Source: Candidatus Fermentibacterota bacterium (GTDB taxonomy: Bacteria > Fermentibacterota > Fermentibacteria > Fermentibacterales > Fermentibacteraceae). From it: 26,184 bases of DNA. Below are positions 16,226 through 23,956 of this stretch, in pieces. The translations under genes were made by a program, and so were the position numbers. How positions within the stretch are numbered: the first letter of the stretch is position 1; every line of letters starts with the position of its first letter. The notes under the pieces were generated by a model, which was not told the DNA's origin, searched no databases, and worked only from the letters and a program-made list of their open reading frames with translations. The DNA lies in NCBI GenBank assembly GCA_002748705.1, contig PDSZ01000037.1, forward strand, positions 1 through 26,184, written 5' to 3'.

Positions 16226-16497
16226 TCACAACTTAGGCTTCATTTCCGTGTTGAGGATCAGTTTCCACCTTTTGGCCTTCTCTGATGAACCTTGCTGGGC
16301 AGTTCGTCTCAGCAGAGCATAGCTTTCAGCTTCTTCCTGAACGAAAGAGTTCAACGCATCGGCTGAGTCTGATGAACTTGAGCGATCAAGCACATAACCC
16401 AGCCTTTAAGCCCAGCTTTCAGGGCACACGCTGGCAGCCTTAAGTAACTTCTAAGGAGCCACCTGATCAGTCAGATCAAGAGCAACAGCAGCCGGGA
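16226..16497 (-). pseudogene. Relic of the C-terminal third of an AbiEi antitoxin gene
   Basis: Nearly every base of this stretch aligns with the 3' end of the intact AbiEi gene (about 23953-24215). With stops read through, it encodes RLGYVLDRSSSSDSADALNS, then FVQEEAESYALLRR, and ends near KRWKLILNTEM. In-frame TAG and TAA codons (for example at W-A-stop where the intact gene has W-A-Q) make it dead. The homology ends abruptly at about 16497, twelve bases before the end of the chlD-like gene on the same strand. It marks a second, lost AbiE locus or a duplication, and probably a recombination breakpoint. Confidence 0.8.
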
Positions 16498-16508
16498 AGG
16501 CGGTGCCA

Positions 16509-18434
16509 TTACACTGAACCCAAATGTTGTAGAAGATGAGCCAGTGAATTACTCTCGGCAAACTGGCTGGAACGCAATGTGCCCTCTCCTGAGTTCAGGG
16601 AAACAAATCTCGGTTTCAGAGCGGACTCTTTGAGTGCTCCGAAGATGTCGTACTGAGATTCCTTGGCAAAGGTAACATGTTTGCCCCCGGTCTTATGGGC
16701 AATGAACCTACCGAGTCTGCGTCCTGGGGAGTCATCAGCTGATTGTCTGCTTATCTGCATGGGATCTATGACCAGTACCGGTATTCCCTGTCTGCCAAGA
16801 TTCACAGCCTGCTTTCTCACCCTGCCGTAGATGTCACTGTTCCATACATCGCCCACAGGAACTGGTTCTGGAAAACAGTCTGACAAGAGGATAATGAATC
16901 TCTGCTCTGCCTCTGACCGGGAGCTGCGTCTTAACTCGCTACCGGATAAGGACAGCAGCTCATCCAGTGGAGTCGCTCCACCTGGCGTCAAATCATTCAA
17001 TCTGCCGAATACCCGTAGTCTGTTCCTTGTGGGTGCAAAGTGCATGACAGCTTTGCCGTTCCTGATCACTGCCAAACCTACCCTAGACGATCGGTGAAAA
17101 ACCTTGTTGAAAAGGCCGTCCAGAATGTAACCCAGGTCTCCCATGTATTCCTGCGATGACCTGCTGCCATCTACAGCCAGCATGCATACCGCCCTTGTTT
17201 TCGATGCGGTCTTCCATTTTCGCCAGTAGTGCTTCTCAAGTGGGACTATGGGCAGTCTCTTTCCGTCCATTGCAGCTGCTTTCACTGAAAGCAGGGGATT
17301 CATCTCTCGGATGGTTTCAGCCTTAACCGGCTTCACCGGCCTGCCTGAATCGTTGTCTTCCTGCATCCGGTTAGACTCTGAACCGCTCCCTGCTCCAGAC
17401 GAGTTCCTACCAGAGGAGAACATCTTTACCTCCCTGAAGAACTTGTTGCGCATCTGCTGGGAAAGCCTGCCGAGAGCTCCAACCTCGGGTTCCACATAAT
17501 CGAGGCCTCTCACCTGTGTAGTAGATGGTGTGTTATGTATTGAGTTCTGCACCTGGTCCAGTATTCTCTCGGTAAGCTCCTTCATGCGGTTGGAGACTAT
17601 CTCCTTCTCTCCTCTCATTGCCATCTCGCAGGCAAAGTTAACCGCTTTCAGTACTTCAGCAACCTCAGGGAAACCTCCGGATTCTCTAGCAGATCTGTGT
17701 CCCAGGACCATAGGAGCTACTGTTTCAAGGTGCTTTTTCTCAACCGATGAAGTCCCCTGCAACGAAGCAAGTGCAATACCGGAACGGAATAATGCTACCT
17801 CAGCCCTGTGTCCTGCTATTCGCAAAGCTGAACAGGTGAAAGCACATGCTCTCGTATACCAGCCCGGGATCCTTATCTGATCAAGTCGGTTAAAGGCTTC
17901 GGCAAGCAATGTTCCCGGTATCTCATCTTCTCCCCCATAAAAGTGACAGGAAAGTACCGACAGTCTCTGGTCAGGTTCTTTGAGACTGCTCATCTCCACG
18001 CACAGACCGAACCGGTCAAGAAGACGACCTCTTATCTCTTCGCTCCCAGAGACGGTGGCCATCACCGGTTTACCACATGAGAGTATCAAATCCTGGATGT
18101 CATCATTGAACAGGTCAAGATGCTCAACGAGAAGTACCGCCTGATCATCTCCATCAAGGAGACCTGTCTTCCGTAAAACTTCACCCTTTGAGAGCAGGGC
18201 CTGGATGTTAATGCTTCCCGTGAGAGCTTCAACTTCAGATCCAAGGGGAATTCGGACGGATCGTATCCACTTGGCGAACTCATTCATCAGAAGTGTTTTT
18301 CCACTGCCAAGTGCGCCTTTGAGGAGCAATCCGCCAACCCTTGGGTCAACTGCCAGAATGTAGGCGGCAAGCGCTGCATCCTTCTGAAAGTAAGGTATCA
18401 CTCCTGGGAACCAATGGCTTCGGAGAAGGACCAC
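16509..18434 (-). CDS. ChlD/BchD-like protein: AAA+ domain plus VWA (MIDAS) domain
   Basis: A 641-residue protein with the layout of chelatase D subunits. Residues 1-290 are an AAA+ module with an intact Walker A (GALGSGKT, 40-47) but an altered Walker B (VLLVEHLDL, with E-H where D-E is expected), so ATP hydrolysis is doubtful. A low-complexity Ser/Gly/acidic linker follows (about 340-375). The C-terminal VWA domain (about 415-600) keeps the metal-ion site: DGSRS at 422-426, Thr of GGAT near 488 and the SD pair near 518. In chelatases the D subunit links the I-subunit motor to the large catalytic subunit. The GTG start at 18434 overlaps the end of the ChlI-like gene by 37 bases, so they form one translational unit. 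No large subunit is in the window. Confidence 0.85.
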   Translation of the reverse strand: MVLLRSHWFPGVIPYFQKDAALAAYILAVDPRVGGLLLKGALGSGKTLLMNEFAKWIRSVRIPLGSEVEALTGSINIQALLSKGEVLRKTGLLDGDDQAVLLVEHLDLFNDDIQDLILSCGKPVMATVSGSEEIRGRLLDRFGLCVEMSSLKEPDQRLSVLSCHFYGGEDEIPGTLLAEAFNRLDQIRIPGWYTRACAFTCSALRIAGHRAEVALFRSGIALASLQGTSSVEKKHLETVAPMVLGHRSARESGGFPEVAEVLKAVNFACEMAMRGEKEIVSNRMKELTERILDQVQNSIHNTPSTTQVRGLDYVEPEVGALGRLSQQMRNKFFREVKMFSSGRNSSGAGSGSESNRMQEDNDSGRPVKPVKAETIREMNPLLSVKAAAMDGKRLPIVPLEKHYWRKWKTASKTRAVCMLAVDGSRSSQEYMGDLGYILDGLFNKVFHRSSRVGLAVIRNGKAVMHFAPTRNRLRVFGRLNDLTPGGATPLDELLSLSGSELRRSSRSEAEQRFIILLSDCFPEPVPVGDVWNSDIYGRVRKQAVNLGRQGIPVLVIDPMQISRQSADDSPGRRLGRFIAHKTGGKHVTFAKESQYDIFGALKESALKPRFVSLNSGEGTLRSSQFAESNSLAHLLQHLGSV

Positions 18435-19468
18435 ATCCTACCGGAATTCTTTTTCCCTCCGAACTTGGAATGAGCCTCCTTAAGGGCCTGAAGGATCTCC
18501 TTTTCCTCCGGTGCGTTCCTGTACCCGCCTTGCCTGGTCCTGTGACCAACGCTGAGAGGGGCAACCGCATGAAGGCTGTCCAGATCCACTACATCTTTAC
18601 CCTGGTAGGCAGAAAGTGCTTTCGCAGCCTTCAGAGTGACGATATCAGCCCTCTGGCCGTCAAGCTGCAGCTCAGCCATTGCGCCGGCTACTGTTGCCAG
18701 TATTCCCACAGGCATCTGCACTGCGGAAAGATGTTTTCTTGCCTGACTGATCCTTGCTCTGATTCTATGGTCGGCTCCGCTGAATGCCTTGCAGAACGCT
18801 GCAGGATCCTCACTGAAGGCAAGGACTCTGTTAATTATGTCTATCCTCTGCTCAGACTTCTCTATTGTCGCAATGGGAACACTCAATGCGAACCTGTCCA
18901 GTATCTGAGGTCTGAGGCGTCCCTCCTCAGGATTCATTGTACCGATCAGGACAAATCTGGCAGGGTGGGTTATGGAAACATTGTCCTTCTCTATGGTGTT
19001 CACCCCGGATGCGGCACAGTCAAGGATGTTATCAGCCACATGATCAGGAAGAAGGTTCACCTCATCGATGTAGAGCACCTGGTTGTTCGCTCTGGCAAGC
19101 AGACCCGGTTCGAACTCCACAGTACCCTCTCTCAACAGGGTATCCATCCTTATTGCACCAAGCAGACTGGCCTCATCGCTGCCAAGAGGTACATTCACCA
19201 GTTGGGGCTCCAACAAATGCGTTTCTGTATCTCCGCAGCTGCATTCAGGACAGAGCTGTGAATCATCTGGTGAGCAGTTGTAAGAGCAACTGTTAACCTT
19301 CAGAGAAGGTAGAATACCAGGGAATGCCCTCACCAGGGTTGATTTCCCTGTTCCTTTCTGACCAGTCAGCAGTACACCACCCATATCAGGATCTACGGCT
19401 GACAGAATCAATGCAGTTTTTGCCTTATCCTGGCCAACAACTGCGCTGAATGGATATTGCATTGTCAC
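18398..19468 (-). CDS. ChlI/BchI-like AAA+ ATPase with Cys-cluster insertion
   Basis: A 356-residue AAA+ ATPase of the chelatase I family. Walker A is GQKGTGKST (36-44), Walker B VLYIDEVNLL (131-140), sensor 1 IGTMNP, and the Arg-finger region LRPQILDRFALSV follows. After Walker A sits a Cys group (Cys61, 65, 73, 76, 78) as found in many anaerobe ChlI-like proteins; it could bind a metal. The Mg-, Co- or Ni-chelatase role requires a ~1200-residue H/CobN-type subunit, absent here. Starts are uncertain: GTG 19468 or ATG 19462, with only a weak GTGAG ribosome site, which fits a gene that has been joined to new upstream DNA. Its end overlaps the ChlD-like gene. It follows tldD by about 110 bp. 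Confidence 0.9.
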   Translation of the reverse strand: MTMQYPFSAVVGQDKAKTALILSAVDPDMGGVLLTGQKGTGKSTLVRAFPGILPSLKVNSCSYNCSPDDSQLCPECSCGDTETHLLEPQLVNVPLGSDEASLLGAIRMDTLLREGTVEFEPGLLARANNQVLYIDEVNLLPDHVADNILDCAASGVNTIEKDNVSITHPARFVLIGTMNPEEGRLRPQILDRFALSVPIATIEKSEQRIDIINRVLAFSEDPAAFCKAFSGADHRIRARISQARKHLSAVQMPVGILATVAGAMAELQLDGQRADIVTLKAAKALSAYQGKDVVDLDSLHAVAPLSVGHRTRQGGYRNAPEEKEILQALKEAHSKFGGKKNSGRMWSFSEAIGSQE

Positions 19469-19499
19469 ATCTCACTTTACTTTTTTTCAGTTCTTGTAC

Positions 19500-19574
19500 C
19501 TATAGATCAAAATCACTGAAACCTGCTTCTGACATTGCTTCAATACTTCTGTGGAGAGGATCTATCACTTTCAA
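19500..19574 (-). pseudogene. Tiny ORF after tldD: probable N-terminal stump of tldE/pmbA
   Basis: A GGAGG ribosome site (19583-19587) overlapping the tldD stop is followed after 8 bases by a TTG that opens KVIDPLHRSIEAMSEAGFSD and ends F-D-L-stop, 24 residues. If the TAG (19500-19502) is read through, the frame continues VQELKKSKVRCDN, up to where the ChlI-like gene begins. In TldE/PmbA proteins the beginning reads much like this: a helix, 'AGxDxxDxYV', then a strand ending in 'NG'. tldE is also the standard partner after tldD. The simplest reading is a tldE gene cut down to its first ~40 codons. The alternative is a genuine short peptide gene, possibly a substrate of TldD. Confidence 0.5.
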
Positions 19575-19578
19575 TAAA

Positions 19579-20916
19579 TCAACCTCCAATCCTTAGTCTG
19601 CATTTCAGATCGGGACCACCCATACCTACGGTGATGCCGTACTTCTTGCCGCATCCCGAGCTTGTCCACTCCATTCTATCTGAAACAGCAGACACGGTTT
19701 TCAACATATCGAATGCGATGCCCGAAACAGTCGTATCATGAATAGCCTTTCCAAGTTTACCATTCACAATTTCATATCCACGGTTGACAGAAAACATAAA
19801 CTCACCTGTCATGTCAGCCTGCCCGTTAGAGTAATCCATCAAGTAGTAACCTTTCTCTATCGAAGCGATCATTTCGGCCAACTCGTTATTAACTGGCAGA
19901 ATAGCTGTATTTCGCATCCGTATCAGGGGCTCTTGCTTGAATTGCACAGCCCTTCCATTACCAGCTGGATCCACTCCGAATAGAGCAGCAGACTCACGAT
20001 TGTGAAGGAATGTCTTCAAAACACCATGGTCGATGATTATTGCATCCCTGGCCACAATCCCCTCCTCATCCATGAAGACAGGCATCGGGCAAGGTTGCCC
20101 AAGGTATTCAAAGGCAAAATCAACAAGGGTAATCAAGGGACTGGCAATCGTTTTTCCTAGAAAGTCGCCAGCCTTTGAACCTGCTCTAACAAAATCTGAC
20201 TCCACGGTATGCCCGATGGCTTCATGAGCAAGTATTCCGGTGAGGCTTGATCCAAGAATACACTCATGAATCCCCGCTATAGGCGGCGCTCCCTCACTCT
20301 TCTGGATTAGCTCCTCGTAGAGATCTGTCAGCTCTTCTATGAGTAGTTCAGGTGATCTTATGAAGCTACAGATCTTCCTGCGATCCCAATATTTCCTGTG
20401 AAGCACAAATCTGCCTTGTTCTCCATCAAGCGTGAACGAGAATGAAAGCAATATTCGCTCTATATGGGTTTCTCTCTCCCCTTTATCAGATGTAGCCAAC
20501 TGCACTTTCTCAATTGATTGGCTATAGCTGATTGACCTAGAAGACAATCGTTCAAAGCCCTTTATCAACTTCGCATCAATGTAAGGAAGGAAATCCAAAG
20601 CTTCCTTTGGGGAAATCGGTGAAGGCTCTGTGTTCCTCACAACATATCCAGGTGATGGAGGAATATCCTTTAGTTTTCCAGGGGAAATGGACGATAAACT
20701 AAATGCGTTTCTTGATGCCTTAACCACTAGCGTTGCCAGGGCCTCTTGATCAGAGTAGGGACAACATGCAAAGCCCCATCTCCCTCTTCGAAATGCCCTG
20801 GCACATGAACCAATCACTCTGGATTGACTATTTTCATTTATCAAGCCATTCACAAATCTAACAGTAGCAATGTTGTGCTCCTGGCTCCTCAGATCCGTGT
20901 AACAGTCTGCATTCAC
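19579..20916 (-). CDS. tldD: TldD metalloprotease subunit
   Basis: A 445-residue protein with the TldD zinc-site motif HEAIGHTVE (residues 231-239; His231, His236 and Glu232 with a later ligand) and the C-terminal family signature SGCGKKYGITVGMGG (420-434). TldD normally pairs with TldE to form a chamber that cleaves unfolded peptides; it matures microcin B17 and helps degrade CcdA-type antitoxins in E. coli. The annotated GTG (20916) has no ribosome site, whereas GGAGG at 20945-20949 would suit a start at an in-frame ATA (20937), adding seven residues. An ATG-to-ATA change or an unusual start is possible. It is the first gene of a tldD, tldE-stump, chlI-like, chlD-like series. A stand-alone TldD may form homodimers, as reported for some archaeal relatives. 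Confidence 0.9.
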   Translation of the reverse strand: MNADCYTDLRSQEHNIATVRFVNGLINENSQSRVIGSCARAFRRGRWGFACCPYSDQEALATLVVKASRNAFSLSSISPGKLKDIPPSPGYVVRNTEPSPISPKEALDFLPYIDAKLIKGFERLSSRSISYSQSIEKVQLATSDKGERETHIERILLSFSFTLDGEQGRFVLHRKYWDRRKICSFIRSPELLIEELTDLYEELIQKSEGAPPIAGIHECILGSSLTGILAHEAIGHTVESDFVRAGSKAGDFLGKTIASPLITLVDFAFEYLGQPCPMPVFMDEEGIVARDAIIIDHGVLKTFLHNRESAALFGVDPAGNGRAVQFKQEPLIRMRNTAILPVNNELAEMIASIEKGYYLMDYSNGQADMTGEFMFSVNRGYEIVNGKLGKAIHDTTVSGIAFDMLKTVSAVSDRMEWTSSGCGKKYGITVGMGGPDLKCRLRIGG

Positions 20917-21117
20917 GAGATGTCTCTTCAGATTTATTTCAACACCTCCAAGTGTGAATCCTAACCTGAGCCATTTATAGGAAGCGCATGGCCTTGAGAC
21001 GGGTTAATTTGTTGGCAGGTATATTGGTATGCTAAATTCAATATAAGCAACAGCAAACTTACACCACAAGTGAAAAGCGCTCCATTGCAAATATCGCAAA
21101 TTCTCAGGAACGCGCAA

Positions 21118-21452
21118 ATCCCTTCCAAGATATTTAAGACAACCGGAGACAGGTTTGCATCAAGAACAGATCCGACTCTTTTTTCAAGATACATTGGCAG
21201 CATAATGTGCTACCGGTCATGGAGGAGCTTCTGGACAGTATCATACGGAGCAGTAAGGGGCAGAGAATCGCCTGCATTCTCAAACAGATGTTCTGCTTCA
21301 TCGCTGACGGTACCAGCTCCAGCATTTCCTGCTCCGATGAAATGCAGAAGGATCCCGGTTACTCCTCCACTCTTGAATGCAGGCAGGATTCTCTGCTATC
21401 ATCACATTTGCGATTCCTCGGGAAGCTGACACCACTGCTGAACTGTGCTTGA
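21118..21452 (+). pseudogene. Relic of the N-terminal part of an IS1380-like transposase
   Basis: Two plus-strand frames join to read FKTTGDRFASRTDPTLFSRY in the first, then VMEELLDSIIRSSKGQRIAC, FIADGTSSSISCSDEMQKDP and LLSSHLRFLGKL in the second. This is the pattern seen at the start of IS1380-type transposases ('KGq.i...ilkQ...fi.DGT...SyFDeLqkDpGYa...e.....SSHxvkRFf'). A shift occurs at about 21200 and the frame stops at 21452 before any catalytic motif. From 21453 to about 21584 I see nothing coherent. It points away from tldD and toward the PIN gene. Confidence 0.5.
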
Positions 21453-21584
21453 ATCCAGTCTGCTTGATCCTGCGGACAAGACGGCGATTGCTTCGTTCGA
21501 CCACCTCGCAGAGGAGCAATTATCCATCGCTGTATGTTCTGCACAACGCTTCGAATCAGCAGATGTCATTCCTTTGCTCAGCCA

Positions 21585-22034
21585 CTAACGGCGTTCTACT
21601 GCATTCGATTGTTCACTCAAGTATTTATCTATAAACTCAGTAGATCTTAAAATCTCAATTCCGGAATATCCATTGACATCAAGTAAATGCTTGTCTCCTG
21701 AGATTACTATTCCTGCATCTCCACCAATTGCAGCAGCGAGAAACTTGTCATCGTCGGCATCATCACATATCTGCCCACCTATTACTTCCGGTTCTACAAT
21801 CCTGCAGCCTGATGCGAACACAGACAGTATTCCGGATACATCAATTGTGGGATACTTCTTGGAAAGTCTTTTCAGTACTTCAGAATACTCATCCAGAATT
21901 TCCGCGGAAAGGATTATCTCAAGGATGCCGGCTCTCCATGCTTCAAGAATGACATCTGGTTTCCCCTTGAAGAAAACGGCGGAGATCATCACATTTGTAT
22001 CAACTACGATTCGCTTTTCCCGAGCGCACTTCAC
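21585..22034 (-). CDS. PIN-domain toxin of an AbrB/PIN toxin-antitoxin pair
   Basis: A 149-residue PIN-domain nuclease of the 'putative toxin-antitoxin system toxin component' type (COG1569). Catalytic acids are in place: Asp12 in RIVVDTNVMISA, Glu45/Glu49 in LSAEILDEY, Asp94-96 in CDDADDDKFL and Asp114 in ISGDKHLL. The start is a GTG at 22034 with AAGG about 7 bases upstream, and it overlaps the antitoxin gene by 35 bases in another frame. That is the usual antitoxin-first coupling, which keeps the toxin in check. Predicted to cut RNA when the antitoxin is lost. Its C-terminal residues reach the edge of the IS1380-like relic region but the fold looks complete. Confidence 0.85.
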   Translation of the reverse strand: MKCAREKRIVVDTNVMISAVFFKGKPDVILEAWRAGILEIILSAEILDEYSEVLKRLSKKYPTIDVSGILSVFASGCRIVEPEVIGGQICDDADDDKFLAAAIGGDAGIVISGDKHLLDVNGYSGIEILRSTEFIDKYLSEQSNAVERR

Positions 22035-22275
22035 TTATTGCCTTCTCAACATCTTCAGGAGTCATTCCTGCTTCGTATGCGATTTCTCGTGCTTTCAGAA
22101 TCATTTCTTTGAATTCAGAAGAGTGAGGAGGAGTTATTGTTTTCAGCACAACAACATCTCCCTCGCCGATAACGACGAATTTCGTTCCAGCCTTCAGATG
22201 AAGGGCATTCCGAATCTCCTCAGGAATTACGACTTGCCCCTTCGATGACATCTTTGTTGTTGCTAAAGTGTTCAT
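22000..22275 (-). CDS. AbrB/SpoVT-family antitoxin
   Basis: A small DNA-binding antitoxin of about 91 residues. The N-terminal swapped-hairpin domain is plain: KMSSKGQVVIPEEIRNALHL followed by AGTKFVVIGEGDVVVLK. The C-terminal part (KAREIAYEAGMTPEDVEKAI) is the helix that would bind and block the PIN toxin. I prefer the ATG at 22275 (GGA six bases upstream) over that at 22290. As in related pairs, the AbrB domain should bind the promoter and repress both genes. No clear operator is visible in the ~230 bp upstream. Confidence 0.85.
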   Translation of the reverse strand: MNTLATTKMSSKGQVVIPEEIRNALHLKAGTKFVVIGEGDVVVLKTITPPHSSEFKEMILKAREIAYEAGMTPEDVEKAISEVRSGKANRS

Positions 22276-22523
22276 TAGCATTCCAATCATTTCAAGCCAA
22301 TCGTCTTACCAGTAAGAATGTATCAGCTTGAGATTGAGATGTCAATCTCTGAAGAGTGACCGAGTGAACTCACTGGTTGTTACAGAGTGCAGCGGAGCAA
22401 AATCCAGTGCAGTGACTTGTTATACCATATCTTTATAATTTTATTTGCAATAATGCAACTTAGACTAATTCAGTAACTGCTTCCTTGACTTCTATTCCAT
22501 TATTAAATCTCTAATTCTTATTT

Positions 22524-23131
22524 GAGCTTGTTGTTCAATCTCTCAGCCCCTGCCCTGCATACCTGACCAGTCCAGTTCGACCCAAAGGACTTCCAGTAAC
22601 AAGCAGGCTTTCAGACTGTGATAAATCCTCATAAGGTATAAGGTATGAGGAAGCACCCTCCATCAACAGCCTCTCAAGATTCATTACCAGGCAGACCATG
22701 CTTATTACAGTCTCACTCGTTTCCCGAAGCCTGGTCATTACCCGGTCGGTTGAACACCTCCGCTTACCTTCTCCGATCTTACCCTCTATTGCGTTCCTGA
22801 TGCGCTCATCTTCATAGCTCTGTTGATGTTGAAACCGGACACGAATCTGCCATAGAGGGCTCGCTGTCTTCTCCCGAGACTTCGAAGATAAATTTCTTCC
22901 ACGAAATCCCAGGAAACCAGCTTTGCCGGCCTGACCTATCTGTTTTCAGTATCCAGCGGTGTCCTGAACAGAGTCTTGAAGGCCTCAATTTCCAACTGAC
23001 GGTTGTTATGCTGATACAATTGAATGTGCAGGGGTTTTGAGCAAATATGCTCATATCGCGTTCATTTCCATGCACCTGCTATACCATCATCATGTTGCGC
23101 TGTAAAGGGTTAAAGCTTAAGCATCAAGCCA
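22524..23131 (-). mobile_element. Internally deleted IS1182/IS5-like element, copy 1
   Basis: About 608 bp, highly similar to 24994-25611 along its whole length and in the same direction. It keeps a transposase beginning (around 'QLEIEAFKTPF...AKLxxWDFVEEVY', here with substitutions) and a transposase end (KIGEGKRRCSTDRVMTRLRE, then TSETVISMVCLVMNLERLL), in different frames. The conserved 'EGKFGxGKRR...TSET..AM.FLVMNL' ending is that of IS5/IS1182-group enzymes. The catalytic middle is missing with the same junction in both copies. Ends carry related terminal sequences: GAGCTTGTTG on the left, and the complement of GCATCAAGCC on the right. It lies 7 bp beyond the stop of AbiEii. It cannot transpose alone. 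Confidence 0.75.
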
Positions 23132-23137
23132 TACTTA

Positions 23138-23956
23138 TTAACCAACAGTACCCTGCCAGGGTTCACCTGGCAGAAGAGACACAAGTGATTCCATCACGCA
23201 TTCAAAGGCATCTTCGAAGCTCCACTCAACCCCATTTCTCAATAATGGAAAAACATCTGCTCTGAAGTCGGGATCTGCTTTCTTGGCTAAAAGGTTTTCC
23301 TCAAACACAGCTCTCGTTATGTGTCTGCTTTCTTCAGAGGTGTATCTCTGGAAACACCTGACTATTTCAGAGCAGCTTACATTTCCGTTACTGATGAACT
23401 GCGAGAGATCGAACAGGTCTCTCCCCTTTTTTCTCTGGTAAAGCGCTCTGAGTTTCGTGCCCAGCAGTTCAGGCAGTGAGTACCCGGTTACTTCAGCTCC
23501 ACCTCGAAACCACAGACTGTCAACAGTAAGGTAAACTGGCTGGATGGGCATCACATGGAAATGCTCTCTGGTGTTAATCTCTATCTTCAATCGAAGACTT
23601 CCTGGATGTGAATCTTCTGAAAGAAACCTGTAAACCAGGGTTGCTCTACCCTCTCCGAACTTTCTGCGTGGAACGCCCAACCAGGGGTTGAGCACATCCT
23701 GAATGGTATCCAGAGTCTGACCAATCGGTTCAGGATGTCTCTGCACCAGGTCAATATCCTCGGAGAATCTCGGCGCAGGAGAGAGGTGTAACTTGTAGAG
23801 TGCTGTCCCACCCCGAAAACACAGCCGTTCAGACAGCTCCGGTACTCGAAAGATCTCTATCAAGCTCCTTGTGATAACAAGATCCAGCTCCACCTGCTGG
23901 TCTAAGCTCCACAAAGCATGTTTTCTCCAGGCTTGTACTGCCGCTCTTGGAATCAC
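23138..23956 (-). CDS. abiEii: AbiEii-type nucleotidyltransferase toxin
   Basis: A 272-residue nucleotidyltransferase, the toxin of the AbiE type IV toxin-antitoxin / abortive-infection system. Motif I is CFRGGTALYKLHL (46-58; Gly49-Gly50-Thr51) and motif II RFSEDIDLV (63-71; Asp67, Asp69). Motif III is LRLKIEIN (121-128) and motif IV is LLGTKLRALYQRKKGRDLFDL-like (164-184). All catalytic residues appear intact. The family transfers nucleotides, and some members modify tRNA to stop growth during phage infection. Its GTG start (23956) overlaps the antitoxin stop as GTGA, so synthesis is coupled. The 3' end lies 7 bp from copy 1 of the deleted IS element. Confidence 0.9.
   Translation of the reverse strand: MIPRAAVQAWRKHALWSLDQQVELDLVITRSLIEIFRVPELSERLCFRGGTALYKLHLSPAPRFSEDIDLVQRHPEPIGQTLDTIQDVLNPWLGVPRRKFGEGRATLVYRFLSEDSHPGSLRLKIEINTREHFHVMPIQPVYLTVDSLWFRGGAEVTGYSLPELLGTKLRALYQRKKGRDLFDLSQFISNGNVSCSEIVRCFQRYTSEESRHITRAVFEENLLAKKADPDFRADVFPLLRNGVEWSFEDAFECVMESLVSLLPGEPWQGTVG

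Noticed and set aside
18341..19261. A 306-codon plus-strand open frame over the ChlI-like gene
   Set aside because: Antisense shadow: the minus-strand frame has all AAA+ motifs, and this one has none.
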